Positions 24,980 to 32,495 of a DNA stretch of 41,036 nt are shown one piece after another (position 1 is the first letter of the stretch; each line of letters opens with the position of its first letter). A program made the translations under genes and the position numbers. A model generated the notes under the pieces. That model had not been told where the DNA came from, did no database searches, and was given only the letters and a program-made list of their open reading frames with translations. This DNA comes from Gemmatimonadota bacterium (GTDB lineage: Bacteria; Gemmatimonadota; Gemmatimonadetes; Longimicrobiales; Gaopeijiaceae): contig JAJDYN010000024.1 of assembly GCA_022825135.1 (NCBI GenBank), positions 1 to 41,036 on the forward strand, written 5' to 3'.

Positions 24980-25054
24980 GGGCGCTTAGCTCAGTTGGTT
25001 CAGAGCGCCTGCCTTACAAGCAGGAGGTCGCAGGTTCGAATCCTGCAGCGCCCA
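24980..25054 (+). tRNA. tRNA-Val (anticodon UAC)
   Basis: A 75-nt cloverleaf: acceptor GGGCGCT (24980-24986) pairs with AGCGCCC (25047-25053), discriminator A; D arm with AGTTGG; anticodon stem CCTGC/GCAGG with loop CTTACAA, so the anticodon is TAC (valine); T arm GCAGG-TTCGAAT-CCTGC. CCA is not encoded. It abuts the integrase end of the ICE, so its 3' end is the likely attachment site and is kept intact after insertion. Confidence 0.95.
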
Positions 25055-25118
25055 TTGAACTTACGCGATTTCGGGGTCCCGATGTTTGCTGTTTATGTTT
25101 GCTTAATTGGACCCGAAA
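25047..25118. other. Attachment-site region (attL/attR) with short repeats
   Basis: Between the tRNA 3' end and the integrase gene are features often seen at attachment sites. A 9-bp direct repeat ATGTTTGCT occurs at 25082-25090 and 25095-25103, the second copy overlapping the integrase stop. An inverted pair TTTCGGGGTCC (25069-25079) and GGACCCGAAA (25109-25118) flanks these repeats. These may be arm-type integrase sites. The second att copy is not in the window, so the core cannot be defined. Confidence 0.45.
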
Positions 25119-26269
25119 CCGGCCTCCCGGTACTCCTCAAGCGCCCTCCTGAGGCGGTCCTCGTCGGGCTTCTGATAGCACTGGAGGACCGTCTGGGCGG
25201 TCTTCCAGCCGCCCAGCTCGCAGAGCACCTTCAGCGGCAGATCCATGAGGTCGGACGCGAACTTGCGCCTGAGCGAGTGCCAGCCGCGGCCCCGCCTGGG
25301 CTCGAGCCCCGCGAGTCCTTCGGCCTTCTTCCACCATCCGCTCGCCAGCCAGCGGGACATGCACGCCGAAGGGTCCTTCGGCGCGGGCATCACCGGCGCG
25401 TCGCCGATCCCCGGATTGCGCCTGCGCGCCTCCACCAGAACGGCCCGCGCCATGGAGGTGATCGGCGTCCGGTGTTCGTAGCCGGTCTTCTCGTGTTCGG
25501 CGCGCCACCGTATGGTCTTGGCCGAGACGTCGACGTCGGACCAGCGAAGGTTACAGATCGCCCCGATGCGATGTCCCGTCTCGTGGGCGAGGACCAGAGC
25601 CACGCGGAACCGCCAGTCCACGTCCCCGGCCACCCGAAGTAGCGCCTCGTACTCGGCCTGGGTGAGCGTCACCCGGAGCGGGTTCTTCTCCTTGGGCGGC
25701 CTGAGGCCTCTCAGGGGATTCGACTCGAGGAGGAGCCTCCCTTCCTCGTCTCTCGATCTCACGGCCCAGTTGAGCATCGCGAGCAGAAGCTTGAGGTCCC
25801 GTTCGATCGTCCGGGCGCGGACGGGCTTCCCGCTCCCGCCGGCCTTTCCCGCGAATCGCGCGCGGATGAAGCGGTCCCAGTCACGCTGCGAGAGCGTCGC
25901 CGCTTTTCGGTGCTTCCCGAAGAAGCGGAGGAACATCTTCATCGCGGCCCGGTCGGAGCGCCGGGCCTTCCACCCCTTGGTGGGCGTCACCTCTTCACCG
26001 TAGATGTCAAACAGCGTCTTCAGCGTGAGGGGCTCGGGCTCGGCGTCGTCCGCGGCCGCCGGCTCGGCGAGCCCGGCGGCGATCTCGTCGGCCTGCCGCT
26101 TCGCCAGCGCCCAGTCGCGGTGCTTCAGCGACCGGGTCAGCCGACGCCCGTCCTCGCACCACTGCACCTGCATGATACCGGTCCTCCGGTCGGGAAAAAC
26201 CCTCACCCGGTTCCGGCCCCATTCGCCGGCGCTATAGCTCCGCCGGCCACGTCTCGCGCGTGCCATCAT
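25103..26269 (-). CDS. int: Tyrosine-type integrase of the ICE
   Basis: Product of 388 aa. Tyrosine recombinase with N-terminal DNA-binding region, a SAM-like core-binding domain (about 85-190: LFDIYGEEVTPTKGW...) and a catalytic domain. Catalytic set: Arg234 in HETGHRIGAICNLRW, a lysine in EKTGYEHRT, His331 and Arg334 in WHSLRRKF, Trp355 in LGGWKTAQ (where His is commoner) and nucleophile Tyr365 in QCYQ. It catalyses insertion and, with help, excision between att sites. The end is 48 nt from tRNA-Val. ATG overlaps the stop of the HTH gene upstream, so both are probably translated together. Confidence 0.95.
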   Translation of the reverse strand: MMARARRGRRSYSAGEWGRNRVRVFPDRRTGIMQVQWCEDGRRLTRSLKHRDWALAKRQADEIAAGLAEPAAADDAEPEPLTLKTLFDIYGEEVTPTKGWKARRSDRAAMKMFLRFFGKHRKAATLSQRDWDRFIRARFAGKAGGSGKPVRARTIERDLKLLLAMLNWAVRSRDEEGRLLLESNPLRGLRPPKEKNPLRVTLTQAEYEALLRVAGDVDWRFRVALVLAHETGHRIGAICNLRWSDVDVSAKTIRWRAEHEKTGYEHRTPITSMARAVLVEARRRNPGIGDAPVMPAPKDPSACMSRWLASGWWKKAEGLAGLEPRRGRGWHSLRRKFASDLMDLPLKVLCELGGWKTAQTVLQCYQKPDEDRLRRALEEYREAGFGSN

Positions 26270-26670
26270 TCGATTCCTCTCTCAATGATGGACTGCACGA
26301 TCTGCACGTTTGAACGGTCGCGCGGGCGGGGGGCTTCCGCAAGTGGCGCTTGGGCCGGGGCCTTCCGGGGCAGGTGCCTGCGCGCGATCCTCGGCGCGTT
26401 GGGCCGTCCGGCGTTGGGGATCTTGCCGTCGCGCACCAGGCGTCCGAGATGGTCGCGCGAGTATCCGCTCTCACGCGCGGCCTCGACGAGCGACAGGGTG
26501 GTCTCGTCCCTCTCCCGGAGCGTGGCTTCGAGGTCGTCGGCGCAGCGTTCGATGGCGACGGCCGGTGCTTCGCCGCCGTACCTGCGGAGCGACTTGGCCT
26601 GCCTGCGCCAGTCGGCGGGCAGGCCCTCGACGGATGCGGGCTTGCTCTTCCGCGCGGCCTTGCGATTCAT
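26266..26670 (-). CDS. Helix-turn-helix protein, possible excisionase/RDF
   Basis: Product of 134 aa, ATG with AAGGAGA upstream. The centre (about residues 58-95: TLSLVEAARESGYSRDHLGRLVRDGKIPNAG) reads as a winged/MerR-like helix-turn-helix of the excisionase kind (helix, turn, DGKIPxxG wing). Flanks are basic, with a lysine-rich N-terminus (NRKAARKSKP) and arginine- and proline-rich C-terminal stretch (RRHLPRKAPAQAPLAEAPRPR). It overlaps the integrase start, a typical location for a recombination directionality factor. It could also be a transcriptional regulator; no cofactor domain is present. Confidence 0.7.
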   Translation of the reverse strand: MNRKAARKSKPASVEGLPADWRRQAKSLRRYGGEAPAVAIERCADDLEATLRERDETTLSLVEAARESGYSRDHLGRLVRDGKIPNAGRPNAPRIARRHLPRKAPAQAPLAEAPRPRDRSNVQIVQSIIERGIE

Positions 26671-26981
26671 TCCCAGTCTCCTTCGGCGTCCCTCTTGAGC
26701 GCGTCGGCGAGGTCTTGGTCTCCCTCTCCCCGCCGGACGGACCGTTCGGCGAGATCGACCCGGCGGCCCAGATCGGCGAGTCCGGTGGCGCGCGCGACGC
26801 CGTAGATGGCCGCCGCGACGGCGATGACGGCGAGCGCTGCGTGCAGTCCCACCGGGACCCCGTGGCGTGCGAGGATGGCGTGCCAGTGGGGCGCGAGGTA
26901 ATCGAGGCGGAAGCCGCCGATCAGGAACGCCGATCCGGCGATGGCGGCGGTGAGTCCGGCGCTGATCTTCCATGGCTGCAT
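26667..26981 (-). CDS. Small ICE membrane protein
   Basis: Product of 104 aa, GGAG eight bases before the ATG. Two hydrophobic helices are visible: about residues 6-26 (SAGLTAAIAGSAFLIGGF) and 44-66 (VGLHAALAVIAVAAAIYGVA). The C-terminal third is charged (DLGRRVDLAERSVRRGEGDQDLADALKRDAEGDWE) and could be cytoplasmic and helical. I do not recognise the family. Its stop overlaps the start of the following HTH gene by 4 nt, so it is in the same operon. Role in the ICE unknown; entry exclusion or mating support is possible but unsupported. Confidence 0.65.
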   Translation of the reverse strand: MQPWKISAGLTAAIAGSAFLIGGFRLDYLAPHWHAILARHGVPVGLHAALAVIAVAAAIYGVARATGLADLGRRVDLAERSVRRGEGDQDLADALKRDAEGDWE

Positions 26982-27000
26982 GCAGAATTCTCCTTCCGGG

Positions 27001-27903
27001 TCAGAGTTCGACGGACGCGGGATCGCGGTCGGCGGGACCCCTGAGCCAGGAGCCGCCGTCGCCCCCGCCCAGGCCGAGGCTGCGGAGCGTGCCCGCGGCG
27101 GCCGGTCCGCTGGCGTGGACGCTGAACCCGGCGGCCGCCTTCGCCTTGACGGTCTCCCGGCTGTAGTTGCCGGACGCGACCTCGATGTTGACGCGTCCGG
27201 TTCGCCCGTCCGCGTCCTCGTACTCGATCTGCGCGTCGGGGTGGAGGACCCGTCCCTCGTCGTCGACGGGGAGGCCGAGTTCGCGTGCTGTCCGATGCCG
27301 CTCGGCGTCGGCGGCCCTCCTGCCTCTCCTCCGGCGCTCCGATTCGCTCGCGCGGGCGACGGCGGCCTTCAGTTCGGCGTCGAGCCGGACCCGCCTGACC
27401 GTCGCGCCCCGCTCGCGGAGGCGCTCGCGCTCGATGGCGCATGCGCGGTAGACGGCGGTGTCGTGGCTTGCATGGCCGCGCCGGATCCGGGGAACGCCGA
27501 ACTCCTGCCCGTGGTCCATCCGCCGCTCGGCGTGCTCCCGGGCCTTGGCCACGCCGAGGGGAGTGAGCGTCAGGACCTTGAAGGGGTTGCCGTTCGGTCC
27601 CCTGGCGGTGGACTCGGCGACGAGACCGTCCTCGATCCAGCCGTTGACGGCGCGCCGCGTGGTGTAGGGGTGTCCGCCGAAGCGGGCCTCGGCGAGATCG
27701 CGGTAGGAGACCGCGCCGAAGACGCCGATGTCCGTCAGCGCCCCGGCGCAGCGGTCGCGAAAGGAGATGGTGGACCCGCGCTCCCGGCCCGCGGCGTATT
27801 CTCGGCGGTGGCCTTTCCGCATCGTTGAGCGATTGCGGCTGGGTGGCGCGGCGGGGCGCGGGTCCGGTTCGACCGTCCGGTCGAACCTTCCTCTCCCTCT
27901 CAT
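27001..27903 (-). CDS. Winged-helix protein with PD-(D/E)xK-like C-terminus, replication-relaxation type
   Basis: Product of 300 aa, AGGAG before the ATG; Met28 is a possible later start. A winged helix lies at about residues 55-115: FGAVSYRDLAEARFG, TRRAVNGWIEDGLVAEST, then a wing (NGNPFKVLTLTPLG). The C-terminal part has PDAQIEYEDADGRTGRVNIEVASGNYSRETVKAKA, which reads like a PD-(D/E)xK nuclease core: Asp in PDA, Glu in NIEVASG and a downstream Lys. This order (winged helix, then that core) is that of the replication-relaxation proteins of plasmids and ICEs. The nuclease reading is inference from motif spacing. It lies between ardC (7 nt upstream) and the small membrane protein. Confidence 0.65.
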   Translation of the reverse strand: MRGRGRFDRTVEPDPRPAAPPSRNRSTMRKGHRREYAAGRERGSTISFRDRCAGALTDIGVFGAVSYRDLAEARFGGHPYTTRRAVNGWIEDGLVAESTARGPNGNPFKVLTLTPLGVAKAREHAERRMDHGQEFGVPRIRRGHASHDTAVYRACAIERERLRERGATVRRVRLDAELKAAVARASESERRRRGRRAADAERHRTARELGLPVDDEGRVLHPDAQIEYEDADGRTGRVNIEVASGNYSRETVKAKAAAGFSVHASGPAAAGTLRSLGLGGGDGGSWLRGPADRDPASVEL

Positions 27904-27910
27904 CGGCTCC

Positions 27911-28945
27911 TCAGCGGCTCGGCCCGGCGCCGCGGCCCGGCGCCGGGAGCTTCGGCACGGGAACGACGATCCGCTGGGGTCCCTGCGCGGGCGTGCGGAC
28001 CGCCGCGACGGCGACGGGATCGCGCGTGGCGAGACGCTCGCGGTGCCGAACGAGCACGAAATCGGAGATCTTCTGCGCGTCCGCGGCGGCGCGCCGGATC
28101 TCGCGCGGGTCCTCCTCGAGCGCCTGGATCCAGCCCTCGACGTAGGCCGCGCCCCGCGCCGGGTCGTGTCCGACGCCGACGCGCTCGCCGGTCATCATGG
28201 CGCTGATCTCGGCCCGCAGTTCCTCCCGCGCGTACTCGGGCGAGCCGAACCCGTTGTTGATCCCCTCGATGAGGGTGTCGCGCTTCATCCGGTCCTCGTG
28301 GCCGGTGCTGTGGCCCAGCTCGTGGAGCGCGGTCTGGTAGTAGTGGTTGGCGGAGGGGAACTGCCCGCGCTTGGGCAGCACGATCTCGTCGCGCTTCATG
28401 TGGTAGTAGGCGCGGTCGCCCTGGACGTGGCGGACCGGCACGCCGGCGTCCTCCATGACCCGCTCGGCCTCCTGGTGGACCTTCCAGAGCGGGTCGGGCG
28501 TCGGGTTGGCGCGCTCGGGCAGCCCGTCGGCCTGCTCGGCGTTGAACACGGTGTACTGGCGCACGAACGGCGCCTTGAGCTTCTCGTAGCGGTAGACGCG
28601 CTTGCCCTCGGCGTCCCGCCTGGGCCGCCCGCGCTCGTCCGTGACGGCGATCCGCTTCTTGTCCTGGAAGGAGAGGATGCGCGTGCCGCGCTCGCCCTTC
28701 CGGACCTGTCCGCCCCGGGCCTGGATCTGGCGGTAGGTGCCCCAGCGCACGTCGCCGTAGCCCTGCTCCTGCTGGACGGCGGCCAGGTGCAGGCTGTTGC
28801 CGCCCCGGTAGGAGCGGTCGGTGTCCACGTTCATGGGGAGCACGCGTTCGCCCGGCGCCCACGGCTTCTGCCAGGGGGCGGTGCCTCTCCTGATCTGCTC
28901 GATGATCGCGTCGGCGAACTTCCGGTGGTATTCGTCGTGGTTCAT
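27911..28945 (-). CDS. ardC: ArdC-type antirestriction protein
   Basis: Product of 344 aa. N-terminal ArdC/TraC-like ssDNA-binding domain (about 1-140: AIIEQIRRGTAPWQKPW, the NxxSYRGGNSLHL-like stretch, WGTYRQIQARGGQVRKGERGT), then a zincin metallopeptidase-like domain with HELGH at residues 208-212 (His208, Glu209, His212) and GHSTGHEDRM; the downstream REELRAEISAMM helix supplies a glutamate. ArdC proteins protect incoming single-stranded conjugative DNA against restriction; the metallopeptidase residues are conserved but their role is less clear. Its start overlaps the upstream 69-residue gene. Expected to be expressed early after transfer into the recipient. Confidence 0.9.
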   Translation of the reverse strand: MNHDEYHRKFADAIIEQIRRGTAPWQKPWAPGERVLPMNVDTDRSYRGGNSLHLAAVQQEQGYGDVRWGTYRQIQARGGQVRKGERGTRILSFQDKKRIAVTDERGRPRRDAEGKRVYRYEKLKAPFVRQYTVFNAEQADGLPERANPTPDPLWKVHQEAERVMEDAGVPVRHVQGDRAYYHMKRDEIVLPKRGQFPSANHYYQTALHELGHSTGHEDRMKRDTLIEGINNGFGSPEYAREELRAEISAMMTGERVGVGHDPARGAAYVEGWIQALEEDPREIRRAAADAQKISDFVLVRHRERLATRDPVAVAAVRTPAQGPQRIVVPVPKLPAPGRGAGPSR

Positions 28946-29151
28946 CGGTCGTCCTCCTCCTCCCCGGCGTCGCCGTGCGGATCGTCCCAGGCGGCGGCGA
29001 TCTCCTCCTCGGTCCCGACCTCCTCAGGGAAGAGGCCGTACTCCTCGGCCAGGCAGGCCTCGACCTCGAGGGTCTCGCCGCCGTCGCGGGCGAGCTCGCG
29101 GTCGAAGTCCTCGAACGTTTCGACGCGGATGGATCTGCCGTTCCAGGTCAT
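28942..29151 (-). CDS. Very acidic 69-residue ICE protein
   Basis: Product of 69 aa. The start is well supported: AAGGAGGTGA four bases before the ATG, which overlaps the TrbB stop by 4 nt; the end overlaps the ardC start. It has 24 Asp/Glu against 5 Arg and no Lys (EEVGTEEEIAAAWDDP, ending GEEEDDR). No homologue can be named. Such acidic proteins beside antirestriction genes can be DNA mimics, but this is only inference; it could also be a chaperone-like partner of ArdC. It is too small and acidic for an enzyme. Confidence 0.6.
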   Translation of the reverse strand: MTWNGRSIRVETFEDFDRELARDGGETLEVEACLAEEYGLFPEEVGTEEEIAAAWDDPHGDAGEEEDDR

Positions 29152-30164
29152 GGGTTCACCTCCTTCGGTGGGTGCGTGTGGGTTCGTCTTTCCGGTTGCG
29201 TCCCGGGCGGCCCCGCTCCGGGCGGCGCGGTGATCCAGTGGCCGGTGGGCGCGTCGTAGCCGCATACGTCGAGCGCGTCCTCGACGAACCGCTGGCCTCG
29301 GCGGCGGGCCACGTGCAGGACGAGCGCGATCCCGTCGACGACGCCCCGGCACGTGACCTCCCAGGGCAGTGCGTCGCCGGCCTGCATGGCGCAGCTCGCG
29401 AGCCGCGAGAGCGCGGAGCGTGCGTTGTTCGCGTGGATGGTCGTGAGCGAGCCCCCGTGGCCGGTGTTGAGCGCCTGGAGCAGGTCGGCGGCCTCGCCGC
29501 CCCGAACCTCGCCGACGACGATGTGGTCGGGCCGGTGGCGGAGCGCGTGGCGCACCAGGTCGCGGATCTCGACGGGCGTTTCGGAGAGAATGGCTCCGGC
29601 CTCGAAGCGGAGGCAGTTCGCCCGGTCGATCCTGAGTTCGAGCGTGTCCTCGATGGCGACGATCCGCTCGTCCTCCGGCAGGAGTTCGATCAGGGCGTTC
29701 AGGAGCGTGGTCTTGCCTGACCCCGTGCCGCCGGAGACCAGGATGTTCTGGCGGGACGCAAGCGTGCTGCGAGCGGCTTCGAGGATGTCTTCGGGCAGCG
29801 AGCCCAGGCGCACCAGGTCTTCGGCCGAGAACGCGCGGCCTCCGAACCGGCGGATGGTGATCGCCACCTCGGGACTCGCGGGCGGAGTGCAGATCGCGAC
29901 CCGAGAGCCGTCCTCGAGCCGTGCGTCCAGGATCGGCCTCGCGACCGGATCAAGCCCGAGCGGCCGGGCGATGTGGATGGCGGCGCGGTGGAGCCAGGCG
30001 GCGGTGAGTTCGGGCGCCTCGTGGGGCTCCAGCCTTCCGGCCCGCTCGACCCAGACGTTCGCGGGACCGTTGATCATGATCTCCGAGACCTCGGGGTCCC
30101 CGAGCAGCTTCTCCAGACCCGGAAGGAACGGGGTGAGATGGCCGACGCCGCTGGCGCGCTTCAT
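29148..30164 (-). CDS. trbB: VirB11/TrbB-type conjugation ATPase
   Basis: Product of 338 aa. GAGGAGGG lies upstream and its ATG overlaps the VirD4 stop by 4 nt. The N-terminal domain has VSEIMINGPANVWVERAGRLE, typical of this family; the C-terminal RecA-like domain has Walker A GGTGSGKTT (Lys151), Asp box VAIEDTLELR, Walker B HIVVGEVRGGEA and the His box GHGGSLTTIHAN. It is a hexameric secretion ATPase on the cytoplasmic side of the type IV system, switching between pilus work and substrate transfer. The C-terminus is extended and proline-rich (PPGAGPPGTQPERR, ending PPKEVNP). Its position after VirD4 differs from the classic trb operon. Confidence 0.93.
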   Translation of the reverse strand: MKRASGVGHLTPFLPGLEKLLGDPEVSEIMINGPANVWVERAGRLEPHEAPELTAAWLHRAAIHIARPLGLDPVARPILDARLEDGSRVAICTPPASPEVAITIRRFGGRAFSAEDLVRLGSLPEDILEAARSTLASRQNILVSGGTGSGKTTLLNALIELLPEDERIVAIEDTLELRIDRANCLRFEAGAILSETPVEIRDLVRHALRHRPDHIVVGEVRGGEAADLLQALNTGHGGSLTTIHANNARSALSRLASCAMQAGDALPWEVTCRGVVDGIALVLHVARRRGQRFVEDALDVCGYDAPTGHWITAPPGAGPPGTQPERRTHTHPPKEVNP

Positions 30165-32197
30165 ATCCGGCCCTCCTCGCGCTGCCGCCAGTAGCCCTGG
30201 GTCCTGGGCAGGTAGTGGGGCTTCAGATAGACGCGCCGCGCCGGCAGCGACTTCACCCCGTCGTAGGGGAGGCAGATCGCCTGGTAGTTGGCGAGCAGCC
30301 CGAACTGGCGCGGGGTGAACACCGGCTCCCTCTGTTGCCGGAACGACTTGCTCGCCCCGATCTGGCCATCGCCGCCCCCGGCGCGTCCGGACAGGAGCGA
30401 GTACTCGGGCTTGTTCACGGTCTCGGTGAACGTGTAGGACGCCTGCGTCTTCTTGACGTCGCCGCACATATCGGACGCGATCTTGGCCGACGCGTCGTCG
30501 GACAGCGACAGGAAGATCCGGGTGCGGAGCGTCTGGACGAGCGTGCGCCACGCCTCGCCCGAGGGCAGCACGGAGCGAAGCGAGGAGATCGACTGCGTGG
30601 CCACGATCGGGATGCAGCGGCACTGCCGCGTCAGCGCAAACGCCTTCTCGTCGCCGGACGGGTCGTCCTGCCCGACCGTGGCGAAGGCTTGGTATTCGTC
30701 GCAGATGAACACGGCGGGCCGCATGTAGCGGTCCGGGTGGCGGGCGGCCTCGGCGGGACGCCGGAGCAATGCCTGCATCCAGGCGTTCTTGAGCAGGACG
30801 CCGATGGCGCGGGCAAGCGCCGGGTTCGCCCCGGCGGGCATGTTGAGCGCGAGCACCCTGCCGCCCTCGATCAGGTCGGCGAGCGGAGGCAGGCGGCGGC
30901 GGAGCCCCGGCATGGCCGGGATGTCCGGGACCTCCTCTTCGTGCTCGCCGTCCGCCCGCCCGGCCGCGGGACCGTCCTTCGGCGGCGGCGGACAGAACAC
31001 GCCGGCCACGTCCGGCTGGTCGAACAGCGACAGGAACACGCTGATCCCCTCGACGATCGAGGTGCGGAGCTTGGCGTCGAGCGCCATCCAGTCCTTGCGG
31101 TACCACCGCTCGACGGCGTCGACCTGCTCGGCGTACTCGCGTCCCGCGCCGCTCCCCACCGGCTCCGTCGCGTACTCGACCTTCAGCTTCTCGAGCCGCG
31201 CTCCGCGTTCCGCGTCGAACCGGCACGCCACGATCCCCGCGCCCGGCGCCATGTCCCAGCCCCAGCCCTCGATCGCCTTCTTGTGCTCGTGGAGATCCTT
31301 GGCGGCGATGACGGCCCGCATGGGGCACCGCCGCAGCGCCTCCGCCTTCGCCTCCCCGATCTTGTTCGCGAACAGCTTCGCGTCGACCGTGCAGCGGTAC
31401 ACGTCGCGGAGCGTGACCCAGCCCCCCGGCAGGAGCCGGTGGAGCTCGATGATCCACCGCACCAGGTTCGTGTACGCCTGTTGCCAAAACGGTTCGCGGG
31501 ACTTGCCGAAGAGCTGGTTGATGAGGGATGCCACGCCGTAGGCGAGCGAGTAGGAGTCGAGCAGCGGGTCGTCGAGCGGGTTCCACTGGAGCGACCCGCC
31601 GAGCCCGATCTCGAGGTAGTCGTCCCCGCGCCCGGCGTCTCCGAGGATCCTCCTGACCTGGTGGCAGAAATCTCCCTTGACCTCGAGCACGAGCGCGCCC
31701 GCGCGGCGGTCGGCGTCGTCGGCCTGCCAGGAGAGCAGTTGCCGGGCGAACGGGTACATGCAGGCGGTCGTCTTGCCGGTGCCGACGGCACCCACGACGA
31801 GCAGGCCCGTGTAGAGTCCCTTCTCGGGGACGACCAGCCACGAGGGCCGGTCGCTCTCGGTCGGAACGGTCGGGTGGTGCAGCTCTCCGACCACGAGCGC
31901 GGGCGCGTCGTCGCTCGGCGAGGTGGGCCACTTGGGCAGCCTGCCCCGTCGCACGATGCCGCCGAGCGGCTGGAGCCAGACCCTCCAGACCGCGAGGCAG
32001 AGGTTGCCGGCGAGCACGATGGCGACGGCGGGCGCGGCGTGGTACCAGACGCGGATCGCGGTAAGGATGTCCGGATCGTGGCGGGCGATCAGGTCGAGAT
32101 ACGGGTTGTCGCCCAAGCCGGGAAACGGAGCGCCGATGGCGCGACCCGCGGCGGCACCGACGGCCGCGCCGATGATGACGAGCGTGGTGAGCTTCAT
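30161..32197 (-). CDS. traG: Type IV coupling protein (VirD4/TraG family)
   Basis: Product of 678 aa. Two N-terminal membrane helices (about residues 3-22 and 50-72), then the ATPase domain: Walker A GAVGTGKTT (Lys142), FARQLL, Walker B VFICDEYQA (Asp500, Glu501) and TQSISSLRS with the downstream CDVKKTQASYTFTETV region, as in TraG/VirD4 coupling proteins that feed the relaxosome to the secretion channel. The start is uncertain: the ATG at 32197 is a fair choice, and a GTG at 32203 is nearer to the GGAAGGG ribosome site. The gene follows the 298-nt gap that may hold oriT, and overlaps trbB. No relaxase gene is adjacent. Confidence 0.93.
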   Translation of the reverse strand: MKLTTLVIIGAAVGAAAGRAIGAPFPGLGDNPYLDLIARHDPDILTAIRVWYHAAPAVAIVLAGNLCLAVWRVWLQPLGGIVRRGRLPKWPTSPSDDAPALVVGELHHPTVPTESDRPSWLVVPEKGLYTGLLVVGAVGTGKTTACMYPFARQLLSWQADDADRRAGALVLEVKGDFCHQVRRILGDAGRGDDYLEIGLGGSLQWNPLDDPLLDSYSLAYGVASLINQLFGKSREPFWQQAYTNLVRWIIELHRLLPGGWVTLRDVYRCTVDAKLFANKIGEAKAEALRRCPMRAVIAAKDLHEHKKAIEGWGWDMAPGAGIVACRFDAERGARLEKLKVEYATEPVGSGAGREYAEQVDAVERWYRKDWMALDAKLRTSIVEGISVFLSLFDQPDVAGVFCPPPPKDGPAAGRADGEHEEEVPDIPAMPGLRRRLPPLADLIEGGRVLALNMPAGANPALARAIGVLLKNAWMQALLRRPAEAARHPDRYMRPAVFICDEYQAFATVGQDDPSGDEKAFALTRQCRCIPIVATQSISSLRSVLPSGEAWRTLVQTLRTRIFLSLSDDASAKIASDMCGDVKKTQASYTFTETVNKPEYSLLSGRAGGGDGQIGASKSFRQQREPVFTPRQFGLLANYQAICLPYDGVKSLPARRVYLKPHYLPRTQGYWRQREEGRI

Positions 32198-32495
32198 CGG
32201 CACATAACCCTTCCCGGAGGGATTGCTGGCACGCTGGCGACCCCGAGGGGGCGGGAGCGGGGGGTGCGCAAGCACACCCGGCCCCGAACCCGTACCGAGC
32301 CCTCGGCGAGGGGGGTCGCTAGCGTCGCGGCCTGTGACGCCCGCGCGGCACAGGCCGGCATGGCCATCCCGGCGCAAGACGCTGCCGTGCATCCGGTTGC
32401 GCGCCGGCACAGGTGCGCACTGCGGAAGCCCCGAAGTGCGCATCGGGCCCCCGTGTCGTTTGCGCGCTCGGCTGCGGTCGTAGGTCGCGGAACGC
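32198..32495. other. 298-bp ICE intergenic gap, candidate oriT region
   Basis: The largest non-coding stretch of the ICE, between the winged-helix gene and the coupling-protein gene. It contains at least two inverted repeats: an 8-bp perfect one at 32414-32442 and a long-range imperfect one (GCGACCCCGAGGG at 32237-32249 against the CCCTCG...GGGGTCGC pieces at 32300-32319). Also a small GTGC-GCAA-GCAC palindrome (32264-32275). No open frame in it looks coding. The position beside the coupling protein fits an origin of transfer or a regulated leader. Confidence 0.35.
32414..32442. repeat. Perfect 8-bp inverted repeat in the ICE gap
   Basis: TGCGCACT at 32414-32421 and AGTGCGCA at 32435-32442 are exact reverse complements, separated by 13 nt. 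It could be a protein-binding palindrome of the oriT or an operator for the downstream traG transcript. Confidence 0.5.

Noticed and set aside
32223..32483. Forward ORF of 86 aa in the ICE gap
   Set aside because: Arg/Pro/Gly-rich with no ribosome site, on the opposite strand to all ICE genes, and covering the inverted repeats.
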